Below are positions 15,491 to 23,591 of a DNA stretch of 64,000 nt, piece after piece (the first letter of the stretch is position 1; every line of letters starts with the position of its first letter). Origin of the DNA: Winogradskyella sp. GTDB lineage: Bacteria; Bacteroidota; Bacteroidia; Flavobacteriales; Flavobacteriaceae. Under the pieces are notes generated by a model. The model did not search any database and had not been told where the DNA came from. It saw only the letters and a list, made by a program, of their open reading frames with translations. Made by a program: the position numbers and the translations under genes. Location: the NCBI RefSeq assembly GCF_028282165.1, contig NZ_JANQIM010000031.1, positions 1 to 64,000 on the forward strand, in the 5' to 3' direction.

Positions 15491-16693
15491 ATGAAAAAAA
15501 CATTATTAATCTGTTTATTGACAGTTTTTTTAATTAATTGTAAAGAGTCGTCGAAAGAGCAAAATGAAACTCCATCAATCGCACTAAAAACGACAGAACA
15601 AATTCGTCAAATAGATAGTTTGATTCAACATCTTGTATCTCAAAAACATACATTAGGAGTAAGTTTCGGAATTCAAGTCAATGATTCTGAACCTTTTGTT
15701 GCATCGTATGGAATCGCCGATTTACAAAGCAATACAGAGGTAAACAAAAATACGATTTTCAGTTTAGCCTCAATTACAAAACCGATAACCGCATTGGGTA
15801 TTGGAATACTTGCTCAAGAAAATAAACTATCGTTTGACAATACAATTGATCAGTATTTTCCTGATTTTCCGAATGGACATAGAATTACCATTTATCAGTT
15901 ACTCTCGCACACATCAGGCATTCCCGAAACTTGGATTGGTGGACTACCTGAAAATATTTCAAGTGATTGGACTATTGAACCAAATCCACACCTTGTACTT
16001 CAGAAAATGAAGAACCCATCAATATTTGAACCCGGAACAAAATACGCTTATTCAAATAGTGGATACCTGCTATTAGGAGAGATAATCGAACAAGTAAGCG
16101 GGCAATCTTATCAAGACTTCATAAAAGAAAAAGTACTCGAAAAATATGCCGCTAACCATTCTTTCATTGATGAAAAGGGAATGGAAAAAAACAATTTTTG
16201 GACAAAAGGATATGGAATTAAAATAACAGACTCAACTAATAATCAAAAGGCATTTTTTCAACACGATTTTGAGGCATTCAACTTAAAGTCATTTGGCGGA
16301 TTGAAATCAAATCCCATGGATTTACTACAAATTACTAACAAATTGTTTAAAGGTAAAATTGTAAATGACAGCATACTTAATGAAATGACTTCATACGCCA
16401 AAACTTCAAATGGAAATTATGTATATGATGAGCTGTACTTGCCATCAGATTTTGAACTACCGAAGTTACCAGATTACATAGAAAAAAACGGATATGGGCT
16501 GGGATTTAGCTTAATGAATGTATATAATGTCCCTGTTATTTGGCATAGTGGTGGAATGCCAGGATATAATGCGGTTTTAGCACATTTTCCGAATTCGAAT
16601 ACTACAATCGTTATGTGCTCGAATACAGACAACGGACTAATCCCTGAATATGAAAGCATTATGAAAATTTGCTCTGAAATTGGAGAAAAATAA
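15491..16693 (+). CDS. Serine hydrolase lipoprotein (class C beta-lactamase family)
   Basis: A 400-residue protein from the ATG at 15491. Lipobox LINC puts Cys17 as the lipid site. Motifs are S94-I-T-K97, Y187-S-N189 and HSGG near residue ~350 (IWHSGGMPGYNA). A second member of the same fold as the 2647 gene, but with a lipoprotein signal and no C-terminal extra domain. A predicted periplasmic or outer-membrane hydrolase of unknown substrate. Confidence 0.88.
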   Translation: MKKTLLICLLTVFLINCKESSKEQNETPSIALKTTEQIRQIDSLIQHLVSQKHTLGVSFGIQVNDSEPFVASYGIADLQSNTEVNKNTIFSLASITKPITALGIGILAQENKLSFDNTIDQYFPDFPNGHRITIYQLLSHTSGIPETWIGGLPENISSDWTIEPNPHLVLQKMKNPSIFEPGTKYAYSNSGYLLLGEIIEQVSGQSYQDFIKEKVLEKYAANHSFIDEKGMEKNNFWTKGYGIKITDSTNNQKAFFQHDFEAFNLKSFGGLKSNPMDLLQITNKLFKGKIVNDSILNEMTSYAKTSNGNYVYDELYLPSDFELPKLPDYIEKNGYGLGFSLMNVYNVPVIWHSGGMPGYNAVLAHFPNSNTTIVMCSNTDNGLIPEYESIMKICSEIGEK

Positions 16694-17083
16694 CTGTGCC
16701 CTGCGACGTACTTTTGTCTATGCTACTCTCAACTTCGCCAGTGCCTCATTGAGCGAAGTCGAAAACACTATATCCAAAAGCATTTCGATATCATCGCTGT
16801 GCTATGCCAATTGCATTAAAAACCTTAACCAGTTATTATCCCGCTACGGCTGATCTACTCTACATATTAGGCACCTACATATAATTGGTTGCTCTTTTTT
16901 TGTTCCCAATAAAAAAATCAATATTAGCACATCACAAAGCGGTGCTAACAATAGTCGATAACTGGCAACAATAAATCTTTAATTGAGTAAAATATTGCCA
17001 ATTATCAACACGATTTTTCACTATATTCACAAAAAAATGGATAACTGTACATAGCACTGCGTTGTGTGTAATCGAAACAAAAA
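16694..17083. other. Gene-less stretch with decayed cassette ends
   Basis: 390 bp with no credible gene. It holds AACTTCGCC...AGCGAAGTCG, a dispersed repeat, and a 27 bp remnant ATTAGCAC (16923-16930) ... GTGCTAAC (16942-16949), complementary like a cassette whose interior is gone. A further GGCAACAATA/AATATTGCC pair lies at ~16973-17002. The next cassette start is G17061|TTGTGTG. Confidence 0.5.
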
Positions 17084-17773
17084 ATGGAAGCGTTATTATC
17101 AAATCTTGGAATTGACAAACTTGATTCTTTTATATATGAATATAACCCAATAAAACTTGATTGGTGGGATTCTGAAAATGAAACATCTATTGAAATAGAA
17201 ATCCATCAGAATGACGACAACGTGATTGAGTTAAATGTAGTCTTCTGCCCTGAAGCAGAAGGAATTATTGAAAGAACCCTTGTTTTTACTACATCATATA
17301 AATCAGACTCAACACAAACTCAGGCTTTTATTGCAAAAAAGGTTTGTGAAGAAATGATAAAAGAAAACTCTTTTGAATTTTCTGAAGAGCAAAATGCATA
17401 CATTATAAAATCGTTAGAGGATTCCAGAAAAGTAATGACTGAAATCTCAAATCTCATTTCTAATAAAGAACCTATTTATAAAATTGATCTAAAGCAAATC
17501 GAAGACGAAGACGAAGTTCCCCATGAAACTGGTGATACATTAGACCATTTTATCGCAATGATGTATATGAATTCTTTAGAGTTCACCGAAGAAAATATTA
17601 TTGAAAATATAGAGTTAGGCTATGAATTAGAGGGACCTGAATATCTAAGCGAATTAAAGAACGATGTTATTAGCGAAATAAAGCTAGACTTTAATGAAGA
17701 ATATAGTCTTGATGATAATACACTTGAATTTATAAAAAAGACCATTAAAAACTATATACAGCAAAGAATTTGA
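17084..17773 (+). CDS. Hypothetical acidic protein (cassette gene)
   Basis: A 229-residue, strongly acidic soluble protein with no signal peptide. Two halves: a beta-rich N-terminal half (to ~residue 100) and a helical C-terminal half rich in E and N. Unrecognised. Its stop codon runs directly into ATCATAGCC, the 3' arm of a cassette site, so the 5' half of that site has been deleted and the true C-terminus may have been altered. Confidence 0.65.
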   Translation: MEALLSNLGIDKLDSFIYEYNPIKLDWWDSENETSIEIEIHQNDDNVIELNVVFCPEAEGIIERTLVFTTSYKSDSTQTQAFIAKKVCEEMIKENSFEFSEEQNAYIIKSLEDSRKVMTEISNLISNKEPIYKIDLKQIEDEDEVPHETGDTLDHFIAMMYMNSLEFTEENIIENIELGYELEGPEYLSELKNDVISEIKLDFNEEYSLDDNTLEFIKKTIKNYIQQRI

Positions 17774-17820
17774 AATCATAGCCGCCTATCGGTAGGCCAC
17801 GCTTCATACACAAAGACGTT
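17774..17820 (+). repeat. Truncated attC-like site 21
   Basis: Only the 3' half remains: ATCATAGCC (17776-17784) directly after the stop codon, then a CTATCGGTAG palindrome and CATACACAAAGAC before G17818|TT. No outer 5' core is visible. Confidence 0.6.
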
Positions 17821-17843
17821 GTGTGTTATTTAAACTTAATAAT

Positions 17844-18455
17844 ATGAAATACTTACTCTGTTTTGGAATAATAATGAGTAGCTTAATATGCAATGGTCAA
17901 ATAAGAGAAAAAGGAAGCATTGAATTGACACCAATAATTGGCTATAGTGATTCATATCAACTAGATTCTTTCCTTTTTGGGGCATCATCCGTTTCTGGAA
18001 TTCAGTTCGGAATTTATGGAAATTATTTTCTTAATAACAGATGGAGTCTGCGTACAGGTTTGCTTTATCAAAAAATGGGAACAAATACTGTTGATTTTTT
18101 CATCTTTGCCAACGAATATTCCGAAAGAACAAACTACCTCACTATTCCATTGACTATAAATTATCATTTCGGGACAAGACGTAACTGGTATATAAATTAT
18201 GGAGTAGGTATTGGATTTTTAACTAGTGCAGAAGCTAATTATAATGATGGGAATGGGTACGTTGATTTAAATGACTTGGCTAACCCAACTCAATTTGGAA
18301 TTAACTTAGGAATTGGTCATAAATTCAACATATTGCCTAAATTTTTAGTGGTTATTGAAAATTCTAATTTTGTTGGAGTTACAGACACTACCGAACAAAA
18401 AGTAGGGAAGAATTTTTATTTAAGTTTTAATATTGGAGCTATATTCAAAATTTAG
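17844..18455 (+). CDS. Outer-membrane beta-barrel protein (PorT-like)
   Basis: A 203-residue protein; the ATG at 17844 begins the signal peptide (MKYLLCFGIIMSSLICNGQ). The mature chain shows porin-family features: GIQFGIYGNYFLNNRWSLRTGLLYQ and FNIGAIFKI at the end. A predicted outer-membrane barrel of the outer_membrane_beta-barrel (PorT-like) type. Confidence 0.8.
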   Translation: MKYLLCFGIIMSSLICNGQIREKGSIELTPIIGYSDSYQLDSFLFGASSVSGIQFGIYGNYFLNNRWSLRTGLLYQKMGTNTVDFFIFANEYSERTNYLTIPLTINYHFGTRRNWYINYGVGIGFLTSAEANYNDGNGYVDLNDLANPTQFGINLGIGHKFNILPKFLVVIENSNFVGVTDTTEQKVGKNFYLSFNIGAIFKI

Positions 18456-18470
18456 GAATAGATAGTAATA

Positions 18471-18490
18471 AATAACACAAGCAGACAACA
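18471..18490 (+). repeat. Decayed cassette end (site 22)
   Basis: AATAACACAA (18471-18480) complements the cassette start TTGTGTGTTATT (17819-17830) with a two-base gap, followed by GCAGACAAC. The stem-loop is missing and the next gene begins 18 bases later. Confidence 0.5.
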
Positions 18491-18507
18491 TTTAACAAAA
18501 AACGAAT

Positions 18508-18936
18508 ATGAGATTAAAAAATGTACTAGTTTTTTTACTGATTCTAACTTTCATTGGTTGTGAAAATGACGATAATAATAATAATAATAATAATTCTACA
18601 AACGCTTGTGAATTGGACCCTTTTCCAGGAGTTAGTGGAGTAACACAATCAAATTTTATGGTTCAAACGTTTAATGAACCTGATGAAAAAGGATATTTTA
18701 TTACCGCTACAATCACAAATGATAATCTTGAATCAGTTTCCGGAAGTCCAAGCTTTGTGTTTAGAGAAAATGGTGAAATAAAAACCTATTCCACATCGAA
18801 TACTGCATCTTCAACATCGTGTGTAAATATTGATGCTGAATCAACTTGCGATTTTGAATTCCGAGTATATTTAAGTCAAAACGAAAACATTGATGACAAT
18901 ATTCAATTTCTTTGCTTTTATTACTTTGGCGAATAA
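18508..18936 (+). CDS. Hypothetical lipoprotein with poly-Asn tract
   Basis: A 142-residue lipoprotein with lipobox IGC (Cys18), then DD and seven Asn encoded by an AAT run (18574-18594). This is a typical outer-membrane export/spacer region of flavobacterial lipoproteins and prone to slippage. The mature part has four Cys residues that could form two disulfides (ACELDP, SCVN, TCDF, LCFY). Function unknown. Confidence 0.75.
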   Translation: MRLKNVLVFLLILTFIGCENDDNNNNNNNSTNACELDPFPGVSGVTQSNFMVQTFNEPDEKGYFITATITNDNLESVSGSPSFVFRENGEIKTYSTSNTASSTSCVNIDAESTCDFEFRVYLSQNENIDDNIQFLCFYYFGE

Positions 18937-18970
18937 AATGGAATCAATAGAAATAGAAAATGAAAACATT

Positions 18971-19062
18971 GGCTAACAATGTATAACTGTAATTTGCTAT
19001 GCCAGTGTTAAACCGAAAATCATTAACTTTAATTCCATAACTGACGGTTATATGAGACCGTT
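18971..19062 (+). repeat. attC-like cassette site 23
   Basis: The outer core is GGCTAAC (18971-18977). The inner arms GTATAACTGT (18981-18990) and ACGGTTATAT (19044-19053) pair with G-T wobbles, the same class as sites 2 and 9. It ends GAGACC G19060|TT. 92 bp. Confidence 0.8.
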
Positions 19063-19093
19063 TACTGTAATACGAATCAAGCAAAATTGCAAA

Positions 19094-19642
19094 ATGAAAT
19101 ACTTCACAATTTTAATTTTCATTATATTCTCAAATTGCGTATACGGACAGGCTTCTTCTTGGGGCGATTTTTTTATTAGTATAGAATTTGAAAAAGACAT
19201 TCCTGTTAAACAAATAGAAGTAGCTTATTATCAATCTGCAGGACAAAACATAGAAAGAATCAACTTTTATCCAGATAGTTTGAAAAACACAATAGAAATT
19301 TCTGGACACCATGGCTTTGTTGTCGGAGCTAGTTTTCCGGTCGTTGTGTTTTCTTATAAAGAAAGAATACTTAACGATTCTAATCATAATGGTTTGAGAG
19401 AAGAAGGGAAGATTGAAGTTGAAAACTTGTATTATTTAATAATTCAAAAAGATAGTTTTAGTACATCTGATGAAGGTTTCAATTCCAAGTTGAAGTTTTC
19501 TAATGAAAAGCCTAATATTATAATTAGACATAAGAATATCAATGGAAAAATAAAATACAATGTATCGAATGAACCTGACTATTTTTTGCCGACTAATGAA
19601 ATGCGAATCAGTAATAGATTAGTAAAAGTCCAAAACGATTAA
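19094..19642 (+). CDS. Exported hypothetical protein (cassette gene)
   Basis: A 182-residue protein from the ATG at 19094, where the signal peptide (IIFSNCVYGQ) begins; the frame open from 19052 lies inside the cassette site. The mature part is beta-rich and contains DSNHNG (residues ~107-112), a short calcium-loop-like run. Predicted periplasmic, unrecognised. Confidence 0.7.
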   Translation: MKYFTILIFIIFSNCVYGQASSWGDFFISIEFEKDIPVKQIEVAYYQSAGQNIERINFYPDSLKNTIEISGHHGFVVGASFPVVVFSYKERILNDSNHNGLREEGKIEVENLYYLIIQKDSFSTSDEGFNSKLKFSNEKPNIIIRHKNINGKIKYNVSNEPDYFLPTNEMRISNRLVKVQND

Positions 19643-19663
19643 ATGATTTATGAATATGAGGAC

Positions 19664-19794
19664 TACAGCTAACACGGTGTATGAGTAATAGTGGTTTAAA
19701 TGATAAAACAAAAGAATAAACATAAAACAATGGTCAGTACAATCCCTATCCCAGTGGCTATCGGGACAAGCAACTACTAATAGCCAAGACCAAT
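19664..19794 (+). repeat. attC-like cassette site 24 (hybrid arms)
   Basis: The outer core TACAGCTAAC (19664-19673) loosely matches the cassette start GTTTACTGTA. The 5' arm is GTGTAT (19678-19683) but the 3' arm is ATAGCC (19780-19785). The loop carries CCCAGTGGCTATCGGGA (19751-19767). The insertion triplet is AAT instead of GTT. Confidence 0.65.
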
Positions 19795-19819
19795 GTAGCA
19801 CATTTGTCCAAAAAATAAA

Positions 19820-20311
19820 ATGAACAGAATACTAGAAACTTTTGGATTGAAAAAGCATTTAAATTGGACTTTAAAAAAGAACAAGTCTGATTTCATTAAA
19901 ATGTTAGAGACTAAAGTTAAGCCTAACAGACTTTTCTTTTTTGACATATTCGATAGTGAACAAAAGGAATTTTATGGGATAGTAAATGAAAACGATTTTT
20001 GGTTAAGAAAATCTGACAGGCTCATCCCGAATTGTCCTTGGGCAAGCGCAACTGGAATAATGAAAACGGAATCAAATAAAACGACAATTGAATTGAAAAT
20101 AAAAGGTTGGAATTGGTTCATTATATTATGGATCTGTTTTATGACTATCATTTTTGGACTTGCTTTAAGCGATGTCATAAAAACAAATCAGTTTGGAATT
20201 TTGGTTGTATTTGCACCAATATTCCTAATGTTTTACTTATTTGCACTATTTAAAATGCGTCAAGGAGTTAAACGATTTGAAAAATATTTGAAGGCAGAAC
20301 TAAATGAATAA
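19820..20311 (+). CDS. Hypothetical two-helix membrane protein
   Basis: A 163-residue protein. The N-terminal ~90 residues are cytoplasmic, beta-rich, with YGIVNENDFWLRKS and basic patches (loosely PH-domain-like). Two membrane helices follow at ~residues 94-118 and ~122-145, then a basic tail. Unrecognised. The cassette ends match at 7 of 10 positions. Confidence 0.7.
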   Translation: MNRILETFGLKKHLNWTLKKNKSDFIKMLETKVKPNRLFFFDIFDSEQKEFYGIVNENDFWLRKSDRLIPNCPWASATGIMKTESNKTTIELKIKGWNWFIILWICFMTIIFGLALSDVIKTNQFGILVVFAPIFLMFYLFALFKMRQGVKRFEKYLKAELNE

Positions 20312-20315
20312 AAAT

Positions 20316-20472
20316 GTACTACAACAATGTATAACCGTAATTTGCTACATCCAGTTTGCTGTGCTCGTATCAGCCCAGAAATTATTGTCAGGATACTTGT
20401 AATTACTTAGGTTTACCCAAAAACCAAAAATAATCGCTACCTTAGGCGTAACTGTATTTATGCTATACTATT
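20316..20472 (+). repeat. attC-like cassette site 25
   Basis: The outer core is GTACTACAAC (20316-20325), the relative of its cassette start AATGTAGCAC. The 5' arm is GTATAACCGT (20329-20338). The 3' side is decayed (GCGTAACTGT...CTATACT) and the triplet is ATT. Confidence 0.65.
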
Positions 20473-20540
20473 GTAAATAATACGACCAAAAAAACTCAAA
20501 ATGAGTATTTAAATAAATGTTTAATTAAAAATCACAAAGA

Positions 20541-20837
20541 ATGATTAAAAAAACAATGAAAACGATGACAGTTGTATTTGCTGCATCATTGCTATTAACC
20601 TCTTGTTATTCTTACACAAGTGTAGTTGGAAAAGGTGCACAAGGAAACGACCAAACAACAAAATGGAATCACTACGTAATTTATGGATTAGCACCTGTAG
20701 GAGTTTCTGATTCAAAACAGATGGCCGGTGGAGCTGAAAATTACACGGTTCATACAAGACAATCTTTTGTTAATGGATTAGTTTCAGCACTAACCTTTGG
20801 TATTTACACACCAACTACAACCACCGTTACAAAATAA
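20541..20837 (+). CDS. Bor-family lipoprotein
   Basis: A 98-residue lipoprotein, lipobox TSC (Cys22). The C-terminal half, GGAENYTVHTRQSFVNGLVS followed by TFGIYTPTTTTV, matches the Bor/Iss signature (GGAENVVKTETQQTFVNGLL...GIYTP). Bor is an outer-membrane lipoprotein known from phage lambda that raises serum survival. Here it is chromosomal and cassette-borne; the role in a marine bacterium is unknown. A clear intrinsic terminator follows. Confidence 0.85.
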   Translation: MIKKTMKTMTVVFAASLLLTSCYSYTSVVGKGAQGNDQTTKWNHYVIYGLAPVGVSDSKQMAGGAENYTVHTRQSFVNGLVSALTFGIYTPTTTTVTK

Positions 20838-20843
20838 AATTGG

Positions 20844-20884
20844 AAAGAGAGTTTGTCATTTTCGATGAACTCTCTTTTTTTTTC
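20844..20884 (+). terminator. Intrinsic terminator after Bor-like gene
   Basis: The stem AAAGAGAGTT (20844-20853) / AACTCTCTTT (20868-20877) is ten base pairs with a 14-base loop, followed by a T run to 20884. It is one of the few transcription stops visible inside the cassette region. Confidence 0.8.
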
Positions 20885-20886
20885 TT

Positions 20887-21084
20887 ATGAAGAAAATAAC
20901 ATTTTACATTTCGGCCGGAATTGCAATCGTATTATTAATCAATATTATAAATATTTTATTTGCTGATTTAAATAGACTAACTGATTATGGTTATGGGTAT
21001 TTAGTAGGAAAAGTAATATTGTTTTTGATTTTTGCAGGCATTGCTCTTTTGACAAGAAAACATAAAATTACAACAGAAAAATAA
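20887..21084 (+). CDS. Small two-helix membrane protein
   Basis: A 65-residue protein with two membrane helices (residues ~5-27 and ~39-57) separated by LNRLTDYGYGY, and a basic C-terminus. It begins right after the Bor terminator, in the same cassette, so this unit holds two genes. Unrecognised. Confidence 0.65.
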   Translation: MKKITFYISAGIAIVLLINIINILFADLNRLTDYGYGYLVGKVILFLIFAGIALLTRKHKITTEK

Positions 21085-21090
21085 AAAGTT

Positions 21091-21297
21091 CTGTTTACAA
21101 CAGTGGCTATAAGTAATGGGGTGGTTATTCCCTTCCCTTCTACCAAGCTTGTCTTGAGAGAAATCGAAATAATCAAGGCAGGCTTCTAAAAATCCTTGCG
21201 GATTTTACCTATGTCAGTTCGCTACGCCATAGTCAGTTTGGTGCATACTCGCAAAGTTAATTGCCTACCCACGCAACTGCTCATACTCAAGAACATT
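21091..21297 (+). repeat. attC-like cassette site 26
   Basis: The outer core TGTTTACAAC (21092-21101) matches the cassette start ATTGTAAATA at 8 of 10 positions. The 5' arm is GGCTAT (21105-21110). The 3' side is decayed (TCATACTCAAGAAC) and the triplet is ATT (21295). The long loop holds a CTTGTCTTGAGAGAAATCGAAA-like repeat. To 21398 the sequence is leader without a gene. Confidence 0.65.
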
Positions 21298-21398
21298 AGT
21301 GGCAATATCAGTCCACACGAATCCAATTTGTTATCATTTGGTAACAACAATCAGAAGCAAGAAAAATAATTTTGCTGTCTAAATGACAAGTAAAATTT

Positions 21399-21983
21399 AT
21401 GAAAAGACTCCTTCTAATTCTGATTGTTATGACATCAGCACAGATTCAAGCACAAGATAAAAAGCAAAAAAAGTACCCAAAACTCACAGTATCAGTAGAT
21501 GTTAAAAGTAAGCTCTCGCCACAGCAAACTTTTGAGTATATAGTTCCTATGGATTTAGAGCACATTTTTGAACGCTATAAAAACATCCCAGCGGTTGATA
21601 GCACAAGCAATAAAGAGCCTTGGTATCAACCAGGTATGACAAGAACGGTATATTTTGACGATGGAACTTCATCAGAAGAAACGCTATTGACTGTTACACC
21701 ACATGTTGGTTTCACTTATAAAGTCAACGGATTTACAAACTCGTTAAAAGGCTTAATTAAACAAATTAATGGGAGTTGGATATTCAAGGAACTAGATAAT
21801 AAAATGATTAGAATCAAATGGACATACGAGTTTGTTCCAAAAAACTTTTTTGCTCGGTTCTTGATAAATCTCATCGTAAAAAAGCGAGTGAAAACACCAA
21901 TGACCAATGCTCTAAATATTATGAAAACCGAATTAGAAAGTGGAGAATTGTATCAATATAAAAGAAGAATTGGAAATTGGTAA
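21399..21983 (+). CDS. Exported SRPBCC-fold protein
   Basis: A 194-residue protein. Signal peptide to IQAQ (residue ~19). The mature chain has the START/polyketide-cyclase (SRPBCC) order: strand, two helices (SPQQTFEYI...LEHIFERY), then antiparallel strands and a long C-terminal helix (MTNALNIMKTELESG). A probable hydrophobic ligand binder in the periplasm. It lies 11 bases before a Crp/Fnr gene and probably forms one unit with it. Confidence 0.75.
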   Translation: MKRLLLILIVMTSAQIQAQDKKQKKYPKLTVSVDVKSKLSPQQTFEYIVPMDLEHIFERYKNIPAVDSTSNKEPWYQPGMTRTVYFDDGTSSEETLLTVTPHVGFTYKVNGFTNSLKGLIKQINGSWIFKELDNKMIRIKWTYEFVPKNFFARFLINLIVKKRVKTPMTNALNIMKTELESGELYQYKRRIGNW

Positions 21984-21994
21984 ATTTGTAATAC

Positions 21995-22564
21995 ATGGAT
22001 AACTTAATAAATTACCTGCTTCAATTTGGACAACTTAACGCTCAGCAAATTGAACTAATCAGAAACTCTATTCAAGAAATTGAATTAAAGACTGGCAATT
22101 ATTTTTCAGAAGCAGGAAAAACTGCAAATCAAGTAGCCTTTGTTGAAAAAGGAGTTTTAAGAGTTTGCTACTATAATAAAGAAGGCGAGGAAATTACACG
22201 TTATTTTATAGATGAAAATAATTTTGCAGTTGACTTAAACAGTTATAGTTTAAAAGTTCCATCATCCGAATATATTCAAGCTATTATTCCTTCTAATCTG
22301 ATTGTTTTTAACCGTTCTGAACTTGAAAACCTTTCGAACACAATTATAGATTGGGATAAGATTATAGTACAAATCACCAATAAGGCGTTAATGGAAAAGG
22401 TAAATAGAATTAGTCCAATGCTAGCCGAAAATGCAAAAACAAGATACATAGAATTCCACAAACGATTTCCAAATTTGGTTAATCGAATTCCACTAAACTA
22501 TTTAGCTTCATATATTGGAATCACAAAAAATTCCTTGAGCAGAATTAGAAGAGAAATTACATAA
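21995..22564 (+). CDS. Crp/Fnr family transcriptional regulator
   Basis: A 189-residue protein. Cyclic-nucleotide-binding-fold sensor domain (residues ~25-115, with VAFVEKGVLRVCYYNKEGEE) and a C-terminal helix-turn-helix (IPLNYLASYIGITKNSLSRI). The phosphate-binding cassette Arg-Ser pair of true CRP is absent, as in most Bacteroidota members. It probably regulates the SRPBCC gene just upstream; the ligand is unknown. Confidence 0.85.
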   Translation: MDNLINYLLQFGQLNAQQIELIRNSIQEIELKTGNYFSEAGKTANQVAFVEKGVLRVCYYNKEGEEITRYFIDENNFAVDLNSYSLKVPSSEYIQAIIPSNLIVFNRSELENLSNTIIDWDKIIVQITNKALMEKVNRISPMLAENAKTRYIEFHKRFPNLVNRIPLNYLASYIGITKNSLSRIRREIT

Positions 22565-22837
22565 AACACTGCCACCAACTTTGAGAGAAATGGAAGTTTG
22601 AAAAACTTTGAGGGCTTTGACAAGTACAAAGTGAGGAATTATTTCGGAACAAGTCATCCCCACAAAAATATGGACGTTATAACACTTATAAATTCTCAAA
22701 GTAAGGAGCACAGGCAATTCAATTGGAAATTTGAAAATGAAGAATTAACCCTAACCGAGTTTATACAAGACGGAAAGACGAACAACTTTTTGCTTGGTAA
22801 TAATAAAATCGTGTTTAAATTAAAAATCACTAAGTAA
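22565..22837 (+). pseudogene. 5'-truncated gene fragment
   Basis: An open frame without an ATG, running from the stop at 22562-22564. The last 79 codons encode a plausible beta-rich C-terminus (HRQFNWKFENEELTLTEFIQ...KIVFKLKITK). It abuts the outer core of the previous cassette (TGCCACCAAC, 22570-22579) with no stem-loop, so a deletion removed both that site and the start of this gene. Probably non-functional. Confidence 0.6.
22566..22579 (+). repeat. Outer core only of attC-like site 27
   Basis: ACACTGCCACCAAC complements the cassette start ATTAGTGGCAATAT (21295-21308) at 10 or more of 14 positions. The rest of the site is deleted. Confidence 0.6.
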
Positions 22838-22840
22838 AAC

Positions 22841-22938
22841 AGTTGCCATAATTCATTGCTAAGCTATGGTAATACCCGAAATTAGTTTAATTTTAACTGA
22901 CTTGTTTTCTATGCAACAAAATCATAGCCGAGACCGTT
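22841..22938 (+). repeat. attC-like cassette site 28 (5' inner arm lost)
   Basis: The outer core AGTTGCCA (22841-22848) runs directly into TAATTCATTGCTAAGCTATGG; the GGCTA arm is missing. The 3' half is intact: ATAGCC (22924-22929), GAGACC, G22936|TT. The loop is a diverged copy of the loops in sites 6 and 7. Confidence 0.7.
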
Positions 22939-22959
22939 GTATTCCTTTGAAAAAACAAA

Positions 22960-23538
22960 ATGCATCCTTTTAAAAAATACATATTAGATTATAATCCATT
23001 GAATGATGAGGAATGGAAGCATATAAAAGATTGCCTTAAGAGGAAGGAGTATAAAAAAGGTGAATTAATTCTGAAAAGTGGAAAGATTTGCCGAAAACTC
23101 TACTTTTTAGAAGATGGTTTTCTTAGATTCTATCTATTGAAGGATGGAGAAACTGTTTCTAAATTCTTCACGCAGTCACCTTATTGCTTTACATCACAAA
23201 GAAGCTTCACCAAAGATATCCCAACCAATGATAATATTGAGGTACTAAAAGACGCTGTTATTTGGGAAATATCAAAAAAGGATGCTTTCGATTTATTAAG
23301 ATTTCCTAATTGGAGTGAATTTATTAGAAAACTAATCCAAGAGGTACAATTCTATACCGAAGAAATACTGGAAGAAGCACAAAATGATACAGCAGAGGAA
23401 CGCTACATAAAATTGCTTGAAGAAAATAATCCGATTCTTCAACACGCCCCATTAAAGGATATTGCCAGCTACCTGGGAATCGCCCCACAGTCCCTAAGCA
23501 GAATTCGAAAAAAATACTGGAACTCAAAGAAAAGTTAA
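22960..23538 (+). CDS. Crp/Fnr family transcriptional regulator
   Basis: A 192-residue protein. Sensor fold (residues ~15-110: KGELILKSGKICRKLYFLED), dimer helix, and helix-turn-helix (APLKDIASYLGIAPQSLSRI). A relative of the 21995 protein with the same architecture. It is followed by a secreted SRPBCC gene, the mirror image of the gene order in the preceding cassette. Confidence 0.85.
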   Translation: MHPFKKYILDYNPLNDEEWKHIKDCLKRKEYKKGELILKSGKICRKLYFLEDGFLRFYLLKDGETVSKFFTQSPYCFTSQRSFTKDIPTNDNIEVLKDAVIWEISKKDAFDLLRFPNWSEFIRKLIQEVQFYTEEILEEAQNDTAEERYIKLLEENNPILQHAPLKDIASYLGIAPQSLSRIRKKYWNSKKS

Positions 23539-23591
23539 CATAGGTTCAGTGGTTTAAAATCGTTTATCGTGAATTTTGTAATAAAAAAACT

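Noticed and set aside
15340..15537. 65-codon + strand frame
   Set aside because: It lies in the loop of site 19 and overlaps the serine hydrolase start in another frame; composition is that of repeat sequence.
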